Below are positions 28,231-37,281 of a stretch of DNA of 64,000 nucleotides, one piece after another. The stretch is from Pistricoccus aurantiacus (GTDB lineage: Bacteria > Pseudomonadota > Gammaproteobacteria > Pseudomonadales > Halomonadaceae): the NCBI RefSeq assembly GCF_042682565.1, contig NZ_JBHUIC010000005.1; one strand, given 5' to 3'. The notes beneath the pieces are model-generated. The model had not been told where the DNA came from. It ran no database searches and worked only from the letters and a program-made list of their open reading frames with translations. The position numbers and the translations under genes are program-made. Every line of letters starts with the position of its first letter. Within the stretch, counting starts at the first letter, position 1.

Positions 28231-31200
28231 TCACTGGGGCACCTTGACTTCGAGATAGTCCCAGGTCGCCGGGAAGGATGGCATCGCCAGGTAGTCCGAG
28301 GACGTGACTCCTACCGCAGTCGAAGCGCTCATGAGATTGCTCAGCACTGCAGCGGGCAGGGTCTCCGCGGCGGCGGTGATGAAACCGGATTCCGGCGTGG
28401 CCCGCAGACCGCCCAGCAGGTTGTCGCCACTGTCGAGCAGGGTGACAATCGGCGTCACGCTCCCCGCCGCCTTGTCGATGGCCAGGGACAGTTCGATCGC
28501 CGCGACATCGCCGAGCCCCAGGCTCGGATCCACCAGCATGTCCTCGAGCTTGTAGGTGGTATCGATGCCGCTGCCGCTCGGATTGGACCAGATCTGAACC
28601 CCGTTGCCCTTGAAGCCGCCGAACACCAGCTTGACCAGCTCGTTCTTGCCTTGGGTGCCGAGGCCGAACAGGATGCCCTGCTGGGCATAGTTCGGTACCT
28701 GATCCGTGGGCAGGCCCTGGGTCGCCAGCGCCGCCGGGAAGGGATTGCCGAAGCGGGTCGAAATATGCACGGGATCGAGCCCAGGATCGCTGAGATCCAC
28801 GAACTTGATGAAGTCGTTGGCGCTCTGCCCAAGGATGATATCGCCATTCGAGGTATTGACCACCAGCTTGCCGCTGGCAACCTGGGTAATTTTCGAGCCG
28901 TCGCTGATATTGCCCAGCACGCCGTCGAAGCCGCCTTCGTTCAGGGGATCACCAGCGGTTTCGAAGTCCAGCAGCAGGATCACGCCGGTGGAAGCGCCGC
29001 CGAGGGTGAAGCTTGTCTCGAAGGCGGCGACGCCGTTGCCCGCCGTGTCCAGATAGGCGTCTGCCGCCACGCCGACCTGATAAGTGCCGGGACTCCAGGC
29101 ATTGGTGGCATCGGGCGGGGTCAACTGATAGATCACCGTGGCGGTCTTGCCGCCATCGCTGAGGGTTATCGCGTTGCCGCCCGGCGCAAGGCCCACGGAC
29201 CCCGGAGCGATACCGGTAAAGATCAGCTCGTCGCCGAGGATGGAAGCCGTGTCGATCCCCAGATTATCGTTGATGATCACGGTGGCCTGGATCGGACTGT
29301 CGTTGTCCGTGGGCTGCTCGACGCTGATCGACGCCACCACCGGCGGGATATCGTCCGCCGGCCCGGCGGGCAGGATTTCGCTGATTTCGATGGCATTGAT
29401 CTTGGGATTCTGATCGACGTGAATGAATGCCAGGTTCAGGGTGTCGTCCGTGGCGGTATAGGTATGACTGCGGGACAGCGCGAGTCCCAGCAACTCCTGC
29501 TGGCTGGCGCCGCCACCCAGGATCGCCTTGGCTTCCTGCAGAGGGTTGATCCCGGCGAATTCAGGGGGCACGCTGCCCTCCAACTCGACATTGAATAGAC
29601 GATTGCCGCTGTAGTTGAAGATACCGGGCCAGTTTTCCGTGTAGTAAAGGGTGACCTGATACACCTTGCCCGCGATCACCGGAAATGCGTAAAGAAGCTT
29701 GGGCTCGGCGCTGGAGCCGTCGAAGCGTTCCGTGGCAAACAGCTGCCAGGGCACCGGCGCGCCAAGCTGACTGAGATCGATCTCGCTTTCTTCGTTGGTG
29801 TCGCCACTGGCGTAGGTGTTGGCCGCGTTGCCCAAGAGATAGGGAAAGCCCGGCGTGGTATCTCCCTGCCAGTTTGGCCCGCCATCGATGGATGCCACAT
29901 CGCCGCCCCCGGCGTTGACTCGATACAGCACAGCCTTGTTGCCCAGGGCCTCGATCTTCAGGTAGTGGAAGTCGATGGCGGAAAGGCCATCGGCGCTGGC
30001 CGCATCCGCCGGGGTGGTTTCCGCCAGAAAACCGAAAGCCGCGCCGGACGGCAGGGTGGTATCCCCATCGCTGATGGTGTGTGCCCCGGTCAGCACATCC
30101 TGCAGGACCCCGGTGGGTAGCACGAAATTGTTCAGGTTCAGTTCCGTGAACTCGCTGGCGGTGTCCAGTTTGTATGCGGCCTTGACCGCGAAGCCATTGG
30201 CGATATCGATTTCCAGGCGAAGCTCCAGGGTAGCGATCGCCGCATTCACCAGCGCCGGCTCCGCGATTTGCACCAGGGGGGTATAGTTGGCGTCACCGAT
30301 CTCGAAGCCCACCTCGAAACCGGCGCTGGAGACGCCTTCCACCCTCACGGTGCCGAACACCAGGCGCAGGAAGTTGAACTGGGTACCGTCACCGAACATC
30401 AGGCCGGTCAGTTGCCCTTCCTTGATACCGCCGGTGACCGAGGGAATCCAGTTCTTGACCTGAGTGGTCGCCACCAGTTGCTGGACGCTGGGCGCCGGGC
30501 GGATGCCCACGTGCATGGCATCCCGGGCGCTATTGGCGCTACCCACCACGCTGCCCCCGGCGACTTTCTTGATCTGGAAGATCGGCGCATTGCCCCCGGG
30601 AATCACATTGCCGCCCAGATTAAAGAGGCCGGCCCGCTGCTGATCCGGGGCAAAGCCCTCCCCTGCGGTTCTGGCGTCCTGATTCGGCTTGACCCCATCC
30701 AGCGCCGCGCCCATCAGACCGGTATCGAGAATCGTGCCGGGATAGGGACTCTGGGTGGGATCAAAATCCAGCAGCACCTGGCCGCCGGCACTGAGCAAGA
30801 AGCCGTTGGCGGCGCTGAATTCAAAAGGATCGTTGAGATAATCGACCCCGTCCTGGTCTTGGTCCGTGGGGTCCACCGCCTCGCTGCCCGCCAGGGGCAC
30901 CGTGCCGTTGTTGGGCTGGTAGACCTCGATGAAGGGACCGTTCTGCTTGAAGATCGCCGCCCAGATCGAGCCCTGAAAGGCGGTTTGCCCGCCGAAGGCG
31001 CCGATATCGTCGCCGATGGAGGCCAGACCAAGCGGCGCACCGCCGGCAGAGAGGGTGGTGCGATCCGCCGCCAGGGTCTGTCCGCCGGAACCGTTAGTGG
31101 TCTGCACCACGCCATTTGAATCACGGCCGATCACGATCAAGGTGCCCTGATTGAGACTCGCGGCAATCAGCGCCCCGGACATCTTCACGCCGCTGCCGGC

Positions 31201-32889
31201 GTCGTCGAGCAGGGTCGAGGTGTATTCCGTCAGGCCGTTGATGGAGCCCTTGCCCGCATCCACCGCGCCATCCGTGTAGCCTCCTTCGAGATAGTTGCCC
31301 TCCACGGGCACCGTCTCCACCACCACCTCGTCGTAATCCGCCGGCAGGCCGCTCTGACCGAGTATGACCTCCCCTGCCGGTTCGCCCCCGCTGACCAGAA
31401 AGGCGCCGCCGGACTCGGTGATGTAGTAAAGCTCTCCGGGAACGACGCCGATCACTCGGCTGGTCAAGTCGCCGGCGGACACCGTGGCGTAGTCTGCCTC
31501 GACATCCGCGAGAAAAGCGATCACCGCATCGTAATCGCTGCTGCCGGGCCCGCTCCCCTCCACATTGGAGACCAGCAGGAAGGCATCCTCCACCCCATCC
31601 TTGGGGGTGTAGAGAATCCCCGAGCGAGCGCCGCTTGCCCGGGTGGGGTTGGGATGTCCGCCGTAGACCACGTCCAGGGTCTGGCCGGTCTGCGGATTCA
31701 GCCATGGATAGGTGGTCGCACCGCCCTGTCCGGCGGACAGGGTGCGCCCGGCCAGGTCGTCGGAACGAGTTATCTCGTGCAGATGATCGAAGTTACGCGG
31801 ATCCCAGACCTCCAGATTGATGGTATCGCCGCTGTTGATATCCCCATTGTTGAGGTTGGTGGCGATATAGCCTGGCGGTAGCGGGTTGTCCACATTGCCG
31901 CCGTTATCGCCGGGCTCGCCGATGGGGCGGCCGCCCCAGCTGTTGTTGGCGCCATTGTCGTAGGTCCAGACTCGGCCATCCTCGGTCACCTCGACATCGT
32001 AGGCGTTACGATAGCCGGGAGAATAGATTCGCACCGGACCATTGGCGACCAGCTTGCCCGAGTTCAGGGCGTCGTTACCGCCGAAGGGATCGTTGGTATC
32101 CGGATTGCCGGAACGAGTCGGGTCATCCAGGGTAGGAATGTCGTAGATATACTGGCGCCCGGAACCGGCGTCGGTCCGCACCGGCAGAGTCTTGAGCTGA
32201 TCGAGATCGACCTCCAGGATTGCCCCGCTGTAGGCGGTCTCCTGCTGGCCGGCGAAGTTGTTGGAGGGCGCGCCGGCGTTGGTATTGCCGCCGTTGGCGA
32301 CGATCATCCGCTCGCCGGTCAGGTTGCCGCTGCCATCCAGGGTCTGGATGATCTCGAGGCCGTTGAGAGCGTGGTTTTCCTCCGAGCGCGCCAGGCCGCG
32401 CACGATATCCACCGCCTGCCAACCCGTGGCGGTCTGATCGATGCGGGTGATGATGCCGGAATTGGTATCCAGCCCCGCATCGCTGCCGCTGCCCCCGGCG
32501 CCGATCCGGCTGTCGCTGGAGGTGATATAGACGCTGACCGCCGGCTTGCCGTCGAAGCTGACCGGCTGGCCTGCGCCGTCGAACTGCTGCACCGCCGCCA
32601 CCCCGGTCACCTGGCGCTTGTTCTGGCCCCCCGGGGTGCCGTCGTCATCGAAATTGGGAATATCCTTGACCTGATTCAGCGTCTCCGCGGCGGTCACGTA
32701 GAAGACGCTGGTATTGTCGCTGTCGCCAGGATTCGGATCGCCAAAGGCCACCGTCAGCACCTTGAGGCTACCGCTGACTTCCGTGACGTAGAGGCGACCG
32801 TCCGGCCCCCAGTCCAGCGCCGTGGGCTGGGTCAGGGTGACCACGCCGTTGAGATCGAGACTGCTGCTGGCGAAATTGTTGGTGACCAT
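28231..32889 (-). CDS. Giant multidomain beta-rich protein (propeller, malectin-like, Ig-like, LamG-like)
   Basis: A 1552-residue protein. Residues 1-420 resemble a sugar/sorbosone dehydrogenase-type beta-propeller (ALDWGPDGRLYVTEV, NHALNGLEI, GYRNAYDVEVTEDGRVWTYD). Residues about 780-985 and 1350-1550 each hold a similar LamG-like segment (GLMFGDGTQ and GILFGLGTQ). Residues 985-1170 look malectin-like (LYRVNAGGGDVASIDGG). An Ig-like domain follows. There is no signal peptide and no RTX repeat; the ATG has only a weak AAGGC site upstream. It would belong on an extracellular surface by domain type, yet the export route is unclear. It heads a unit with a lipase and a lysozyme-like gene. Confidence 0.8.
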   Translation of the reverse strand: MVTNNFASSSLDLNGVVTLTQPTALDWGPDGRLYVTEVSGSLKVLTVAFGDPNPGDSDNTSVFYVTAAETLNQVKDIPNFDDDGTPGGQNKRQVTGVAAVQQFDGAGQPVSFDGKPAVSVYITSSDSRIGAGGSGSDAGLDTNSGIITRIDQTATGWQAVDIVRGLARSEENHALNGLEIIQTLDGSGNLTGERMIVANGGNTNAGAPSNNFAGQQETAYSGAILEVDLDQLKTLPVRTDAGSGRQYIYDIPTLDDPTRSGNPDTNDPFGGNDALNSGKLVANGPVRIYSPGYRNAYDVEVTEDGRVWTYDNGANNSWGGRPIGEPGDNGGNVDNPLPPGYIATNLNNGDINSGDTINLEVWDPRNFDHLHEITRSDDLAGRTLSAGQGGATTYPWLNPQTGQTLDVVYGGHPNPTRASGARSGILYTPKDGVEDAFLLVSNVEGSGPGSSDYDAVIAFLADVEADYATVSAGDLTSRVIGVVPGELYYITESGGAFLVSGGEPAGEVILGQSGLPADYDEVVVETVPVEGNYLEGGYTDGAVDAGKGSINGLTEYTSTLLDDAGSGVKMSGALIAASLNQGTLIVIGRDSNGVVQTTNGSGGQTLAADRTTLSAGGAPLGLASIGDDIGAFGGQTAFQGSIWAAIFKQNGPFIEVYQPNNGTVPLAGSEAVDPTDQDQDGVDYLNDPFEFSAANGFLLSAGGQVLLDFDPTQSPYPGTILDTGLMGAALDGVKPNQDARTAGEGFAPDQQRAGLFNLGGNVIPGGNAPIFQIKKVAGGSVVGSANSARDAMHVGIRPAPSVQQLVATTQVKNWIPSVTGGIKEGQLTGLMFGDGTQFNFLRLVFGTVRVEGVSSAGFEVGFEIGDANYTPLVQIAEPALVNAAIATLELRLEIDIANGFAVKAAYKLDTASEFTELNLNNFVLPTGVLQDVLTGAHTISDGDTTLPSGAAFGFLAETTPADAASADGLSAIDFHYLKIEALGNKAVLYRVNAGGGDVASIDGGPNWQGDTTPGFPYLLGNAANTYASGDTNEESEIDLSQLGAPVPWQLFATERFDGSSAEPKLLYAFPVIAGKVYQVTLYYTENWPGIFNYSGNRLFNVELEGSVPPEFAGINPLQEAKAILGGGASQQELLGLALSRSHTYTATDDTLNLAFIHVDQNPKINAIEISEILPAGPADDIPPVVASISVEQPTDNDSPIQATVIINDNLGIDTASILGDELIFTGIAPGSVGLAPGGNAITLSDGGKTATVIYQLTPPDATNAWSPGTYQVGVAADAYLDTAGNGVAAFETSFTLGGASTGVILLLDFETAGDPLNEGGFDGVLGNISDGSKITQVASGKLVVNTSNGDIILGQSANDFIKFVDLSDPGLDPVHISTRFGNPFPAALATQGLPTDQVPNYAQQGILFGLGTQGKNELVKLVFGGFKGNGVQIWSNPSGSGIDTTYKLEDMLVDPSLGLGDVAAIELSLAIDKAAGSVTPIVTLLDSGDNLLGGLRATPESGFITAAAETLPAAVLSNLMSASTAVGVTSSDYLAMPSFPATWDYLEVKVPQ

Positions 32890-33396
32890 GCTGGAATATG
32901 CCTTGCCGATGGAAACGAAAATCGTCGATCAACCAACGCTCGAGATAGCATCGTCATCGACTCGCTCCCTGCGGGATAAAGCATCCAGAAAATCGTCGGC
33001 GGACTACCGGAATCCGTTGGCTGAAACCATCCCTCCCGCCGCAAACGAATGATTATGGGTTAATCAAGCAAATTTTATTCTTGTCAACGCAATACAGGTA
33101 TAAATTGAGCATAGTCCGCCTTACTGCCCTAGCAAGAAAAAGTTAATACAAGCTAACTTCCCTAGGGATATCTCGTACGACGATTGATCCATCGGCGGCT
33201 ATTCGCGTAGATTGTTCCCCGCCCCCGCTGACCGATCACCTCTTTCAAGGCTTCCAGCAGGCGATCCGGATCCGGATCGGAGCGTTCCGCGTCTATTTCT
33301 CCTTGTTACTCCCCTTGTAATGCGCCAATGCCGTAGCCATGTTCTACTCTCTGAATTGTTAGGTGTTTAACATTTCAAGGATCGAGGAGTTGAACC
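32890..33396. other. Gap with possible broken small gene on the minus strand
   Basis: The gap separates the giant beta-rich gene from curA. On the minus strand, a 15-codon frame starts at ATG 33340 (MATALAHYKGSNKEK) and stops; a second frame beyond a TAA continues as DAERSDPDPDRLLEALKEVI to 33162. Together they look like one small gene split by a frameshift, but I do not recognise the protein. The rest (about 33050-33160) is AT-rich spacer with no clear signal. Confidence 0.3.
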
Positions 33397-34395
33397 ATGC
33401 AAAGCCGCTATTTCACCATTCACGACCATCCTCAAGGCATGCCAAAGCGCGAGCTGTTCAAGCTCGAGGAACAGGAACTGCCCGAACTTCAGGACGGCGA
33501 GGTGCGCATCCGCAATACCTGGCTTTCCGTGGACCCCTACATGCGTGGGCGCATGGACGGCGTGACCACCTACATCGAGCCCTTCGAACTCGGCAAGCCC
33601 TTGGAAGGCGCCGCCGTGGGCGAGGTCATCGAGTCCCGGGACTCCCGTTTCAAGGAAGGCGACAAGGTGCGCCACATGGGCGGCTGGCGGGACATCGCAC
33701 AGTTGCCCGGCGATCAGGTCGAGCCGCTTCCGGATTTCGACGTGCCGGAACAGGCCTACCTGGGCGTGCTCGGCATGCCCGGCACCACTGCCTGGGTGGG
33801 GCTCAATATCATCGCCGAGATAAAGGAAGGCGACAACGTGCTGGTCAGCGCCGCCAGCGGCGCGGTGGGCTCTCTCGCGGTGCAGTTGGCCAAGGCCAAG
33901 GGCGGCACCGTGGTGGGTATCGCCGGCGACCAGAAGAAACTCGACTGGCTCGAATCCAAGGGGATCAAGGCAGTCAGCTACAAGGGCAAGGACGCCAGGC
34001 AATTGAGTGAAGATATCAAGAACGCCTGCCCCGAAGGCTTTGACGTCTACTACGAGAACGTCGGCGGCGACTGCCTGGAAGCGGCGCTGAACAACCTCAA
34101 GGTCGGCGCGCGCATCGCCGTCTGCGGCATGATCTCACGCTACAACGACGAAGGCCCCAGCGCCGGCCCTAGCAACCTGGCGATGATCCTGATCCGTCGG
34201 GCGCGCATGCAGGGCTTTATCGTCTTCGACCATTGGCAACATCACACCGACTTCATCAACGAGTTCGGCCCCAAGGTCGCCAAAGGCGAGATCGACTATC
34301 AGGAAACTGTCGAGGAAGGTCTGGAGAAAACTCCGGATGCCTTCCTGAAGCTTTTCGAAGGCGGCAACCAGGGCAAGATGCTGGTCAAGCTGTAA
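33397..34395 (+). CDS. curA: NADP-dependent MDR oxidoreductase (CurA/leukotriene B4 dehydrogenase-like)
   Basis: A zinc-free medium-chain reductase of 332 residues that reduces alpha,beta-unsaturated ketones with NADPH. The N-terminal catalytic fold carries SVDPYMRGRMDG, and the Rossmann signature is VSAASGAVGSLAVQLAKAKG. VYYENVGGDCLEAALNNL and VCGMISRYND are typical of CurA/YncB. GAGGAG precedes ATG by 7 bp. It is followed 90 bp later by the ene-reductase nemA, a frequent partner in reducing reactive enones. Confidence 0.9.
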   Translation: MQSRYFTIHDHPQGMPKRELFKLEEQELPELQDGEVRIRNTWLSVDPYMRGRMDGVTTYIEPFELGKPLEGAAVGEVIESRDSRFKEGDKVRHMGGWRDIAQLPGDQVEPLPDFDVPEQAYLGVLGMPGTTAWVGLNIIAEIKEGDNVLVSAASGAVGSLAVQLAKAKGGTVVGIAGDQKKLDWLESKGIKAVSYKGKDARQLSEDIKNACPEGFDVYYENVGGDCLEAALNNLKVGARIAVCGMISRYNDEGPSAGPSNLAMILIRRARMQGFIVFDHWQHHTDFINEFGPKVAKGEIDYQETVEEGLEKTPDAFLKLFEGGNQGKMLVKL

Positions 34396-34484
34396 GCCCG
34401 ATTTTCGACCACGTTATATTCATTTTTTCCACGCCGGCCTGTTCGAGACGAGCAGGCCCGGTTCTTTATTCAAGGCAATTCCCC

Positions 34485-35606
34485 ATGGCTTACGAAACCT
34501 TATTGACTCCGGTTCGTTTCGGCGACCTGACGCTACCCAATCGCATCCTGATGGCGCCGCTGACTCGGGCCCGCACCCCGGACAGCATTCCCGGCGAGCT
34601 GCAGCAGGCTTACTACGGCCAGCGCGCCGGCGCCGGGTTGATCGTCAGCGAAGCGACCAACATCTCCCCTACCGCCTGCGGCTATGTCTATACCCCGGGC
34701 ATCTGGACCGATGCTCAGGAAGCCGGCTGGAAGCGTGTGGTGGAGGCCGTTCACGCCAGGGGCGGGCGCATGGCGCTGCAGCTCTGGCACGTGGGGCGAG
34801 TTTCTCATGAAATGGTGCAGCCGGATGGTCAACCGCCGGTGGCCCCCAGCGCCTTGAAGGGCGAAGGCGCCCAGTGCTTCGTCGAGTTCGAGGATGGTAG
34901 CGCTGGCCGTCATGAAACCAGCACGCCCCGCGCCCTGGAAACCGATGAGGTTGCCGGCATCGTCGAGGACTATCGCCTGGCGGCGATTCGCGCCAAGCGC
35001 GCCGGGTTCGACATGGTTGAAGTACACGCCGCCAACGCCTATCTGCTCAATCAGTTCCTGGCCACCGGCAGCAACCAGCGTACCGATCGATACGGCGGCT
35101 CACTGGAGAATCGCGCACGTTTTCCGCTGGAGGTGATGGATGCGGTGGCGGAGGTCTTCGGTCCGCAGCGAACCGGCATCCGCATGTCGCCCTTTATCGA
35201 AATTTTCGGCCTGACGGACGACGAGCCAGAGGAAATGGCTTTCTACATGGCGGACCAGCTCTCCAAGCGCGGCATCGCCTATCTGCATATCAACGAGCCG
35301 GACTGGGCCGGCGGCGATATCAAGCTGACCGACGATTTCCGCCGCGCCCTGCGCGATCGCTTCAAGGGCAGCCTGATCTTCTGCGGCCACTACGACGCGG
35401 CGCGGGCGAAGCGCATCATCGATGATGGCATCGCCGACGCGGTGGCCATCGGACGTTCCTACATCGCCAACCCGGATCTGGTGGAGCGCTTCCGCCTCGG
35501 CGCCCCGCTCAACGAACCAAATCCGGATACGTTTTATGGCGGCAAGGAAGAAGGCTATACGGACTATCCGTTCCTGGATAACGGCTATGACAAGTTGGCA
35601 AGATGA
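34485..35606 (+). CDS. nemA: NADH:flavin ene-reductase (N-ethylmaleimide reductase, Old Yellow Enzyme family)
   Basis: FMN-dependent ene-reductase of 373 residues that reduces activated C=C bonds, N-ethylmaleimide and nitro compounds. Signatures: LTLPNRILMAPLTRAR, IVSEATNISP, ALQLWHVGRVS, the catalytic VEVHAANAYLLNQFL and SNQRTDRYGGSLENR, and the ending GADAVAIGR-like DAVAIGRSYIANPDLVERF. ATG 34485 was chosen over an upstream frame that overlaps curA because it matches the family start (MAYETLLTPVRFGDLTLPN). The 3' 110 bp and the terminator hairpin recur, decayed, at 37111-37260. Confidence 0.95.
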   Translation: MAYETLLTPVRFGDLTLPNRILMAPLTRARTPDSIPGELQQAYYGQRAGAGLIVSEATNISPTACGYVYTPGIWTDAQEAGWKRVVEAVHARGGRMALQLWHVGRVSHEMVQPDGQPPVAPSALKGEGAQCFVEFEDGSAGRHETSTPRALETDEVAGIVEDYRLAAIRAKRAGFDMVEVHAANAYLLNQFLATGSNQRTDRYGGSLENRARFPLEVMDAVAEVFGPQRTGIRMSPFIEIFGLTDDEPEEMAFYMADQLSKRGIAYLHINEPDWAGGDIKLTDDFRRALRDRFKGSLIFCGHYDAARAKRIIDDGIADAVAIGRSYIANPDLVERFRLGAPLNEPNPDTFYGGKEEGYTDYPFLDNGYDKLAR

Positions 35607-35625
35607 CCGCCTAACGAGAACGATA

Positions 35626-35648
35626 GACGCGCAGCCAGGCTGCGCGTC
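35626..35648 (+). terminator. Hairpin after nemA
   Basis: A 9-bp perfect inverted repeat with a 5-nt loop lies 20 bp after the nemA stop. No T-run follows. A partly eroded version of the same hairpin lies after the nemA remnant near 37232-37252, so the duplicated unit included its terminator. Confidence 0.55.
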
Positions 35649-35684
35649 AAGCATATCATTAGCCGTGGCAGTTCGACGCGCAAA

Positions 35685-36017
35685 TCATGTGGCGCGCGGC
35701 GCAAACATGATGATCCCCATGCCCAGAAGCGCCACCAGTGAGCCAACTACATCCCAGGCCGTCGGGCGGATTCCGTCCACCGCCCATAGCCACATGATTG
35801 CCATGAAAATATATACACCGCCATAGGCAGCATAGACTCGGCCCGCGGCGGTAGGGTGCAGCGACAATAACCAGGCGAACAGAGCCAGGCTGAGTGCACC
35901 AGGCACCAAAAGCCAGATTGTCTTGCCTTCCCGAAGCCAGAGATACGGCAAGTAGCACCCGACGATTTCCGCCAAGGCGGTGATCAAGAACAGACCCACT
36001 GTCTTCAATTCAGGCAA
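35685..36017 (-). CDS. ynfA: YnfA family small membrane protein (UPF0060)
   Basis: A 110-residue inner-membrane protein with four hydrophobic segments and the signature AEIVGCYLPYLWLREGK and GRVYAAYGGVYI, both diagnostic for YnfA/UPF0060. The family belongs with small drug-metabolite transporter-like proteins, but its substrate is not established. The predicted start is TTG at 36017 with AGG upstream; a TTG three codons on is also possible. It lies between nemA and an EamA transporter, transcribed leftwards. Confidence 0.9.
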   Translation of the reverse strand: MPELKTVGLFLITALAEIVGCYLPYLWLREGKTIWLLVPGALSLALFAWLLSLHPTAAGRVYAAYGGVYIFMAIMWLWAVDGIRPTAWDVVGSLVALLGMGIIMFAPRAT

Positions 36018-36122
36018 AAGAACCTACCTTTGGTAGCGATATTTCCCAGCAATAGTCATCGGTCGGATGGATTCCCGCCCCATGCGCGACTCACGGATGG
36101 TTTCAGTCGCAACCGTCTCAAC

Positions 36123-36992
36123 TCAGCTTTTCGAAGCTACGCTCAAGATGGTAACTGTTACTAGAATCAGCCCCATGCCGACAATCTGTACAGCGGCCAG
36201 GCTCTCGCCTAGCACCACGACGCCGAACAGCGAGGCCGTGACCGGCTCGACCATCGCCACGATCGAGGCCACGGCCGGCGCGGTATGATTGAGGCCGACA
36301 ATATAGAGAATGAACGACAACCCCGCGCCAAACACCCCCAGTATCACGAACAGCGGCCAACTCGGCGTGCCGAGCACGGCCAGGGCCTGATCGGTATCAC
36401 TCAGACTGATCAGTATGGTGGCGAGCACCGCGAACGCTATCACGAGGATCGCCTGTGGGCTGCCGTGCGGTGCCGCATACTTGAAGCCGAAGATGAATAC
36501 CGCATAGGACAATCCGGAAAGCAGCCCGGCGACTGCCCCCATCAGCGTGACGCCGCCGGACCCGGTCGCGTAGATACGCGTCAGCAGCACGATGCCGAGC
36601 ATGACCATCGCGATCGCGGCCCATTTGAGCAAGGTTGGCCTTTCGAGCTTGAGGGTGAAGGACACGAGATAGACGAACACCGGTGCGCAATACATCAGCG
36701 TCGCGGCAACCGCGACACTCCCCTGTGCAATGCTCACGAAATAGAAGGCAAAATTGCCCGCTACGCCGACCCCCGCCACCGCCGCCCAGAACCACATTCG
36801 ACCACTGGACAACCCGCTGCCCTGGGGGCGCAGCGCCAGCCACGCGAGAACGAACAACAGCCCGATCGCGCCCCGATAGAACGACACCACGAGCGGGTTC
36901 CAGCCATCGGCCATGAGAATCCCGCCTATCCCGCCGGATAGCCCCCAGAATAACGCCGCCAACACCACGAACACCGTACTTATACTCGCCAT
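36123..36992 (-). CDS. EamA family drug/metabolite transporter
   Basis: A 289-residue DMT-superfamily membrane protein with about ten hydrophobic segments in two EamA repeats. The segment NFAFYFVSIAQGSVAVAATL then MYCAPVFVYLVSF is a typical EamA end-of-repeat signature. AAGGAA precedes ATG 36992. It follows the ynfA gene's strand with a 105-bp gap. The segment from ynfA to this gene lies between nemA and a decayed nemA 3' end. The substrate cannot be inferred. Confidence 0.9.
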   Translation of the reverse strand: MASISTVFVVLAALFWGLSGGIGGILMADGWNPLVVSFYRGAIGLLFVLAWLALRPQGSGLSSGRMWFWAAVAGVGVAGNFAFYFVSIAQGSVAVAATLMYCAPVFVYLVSFTLKLERPTLLKWAAIAMVMLGIVLLTRIYATGSGGVTLMGAVAGLLSGLSYAVFIFGFKYAAPHGSPQAILVIAFAVLATILISLSDTDQALAVLGTPSWPLFVILGVFGAGLSFILYIVGLNHTAPAVASIVAMVEPVTASLFGVVVLGESLAAVQIVGMGLILVTVTILSVASKS

Positions 36993-37110
36993 TTAAATTC
37001 CTTTTTAGGCTGGTGCTCCCATCTTCTCGGCGTTGCGATACTCAGCACTATCGTGGCTACCAAGTGATTCATGGGAGACGAGCGTCAGAGGTTACTGTTG
37101 GGGCGAGGCT

Positions 37111-37219
37111 TTCGCTTCGCCGCTCCACTCAACGAGCCGAATCCGTTTTATGGCGGCAAGGAAGAAGGCGATACGGACTATCCGTTCCTGGATAATGGAT
37201 ATAGCAGGCTAGCGTGGTA
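37111..37219 (+). pseudogene. Remnant of a second nemA: C-terminal 35 codons and stop
   Basis: From about 37111 to 37219 the plus strand reads GFRFAAPLNEPNPFYGGKEE then GDTDYPFLDNGYSRLAW and a stop. It matches the end of nemA (35503-35606: RFRLGAPLNEPNPDTFYGGK, DYPFLDNGYDKLAR) with a six-base gap and several substitutions. The downstream hairpin is also recognisable but eroded. No other part of the gene is present. It shows an older, diverged tandem copy rather than a recent duplication. Confidence 0.85.
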
Positions 37220-37281
37220 ATCGGCTAGCGGACGCGCAACCCAAGCTGCGCGATTCCGCACTTAACGAAAGCAATGAGGGC

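Noticed and set aside
33397..37220. A mobile element around nemA-ynfA-EamA
   Set aside because: The repeated nemA 3' end is diverged and no transposase, inverted repeat or target duplication is visible; a duplication and decay story is simpler.
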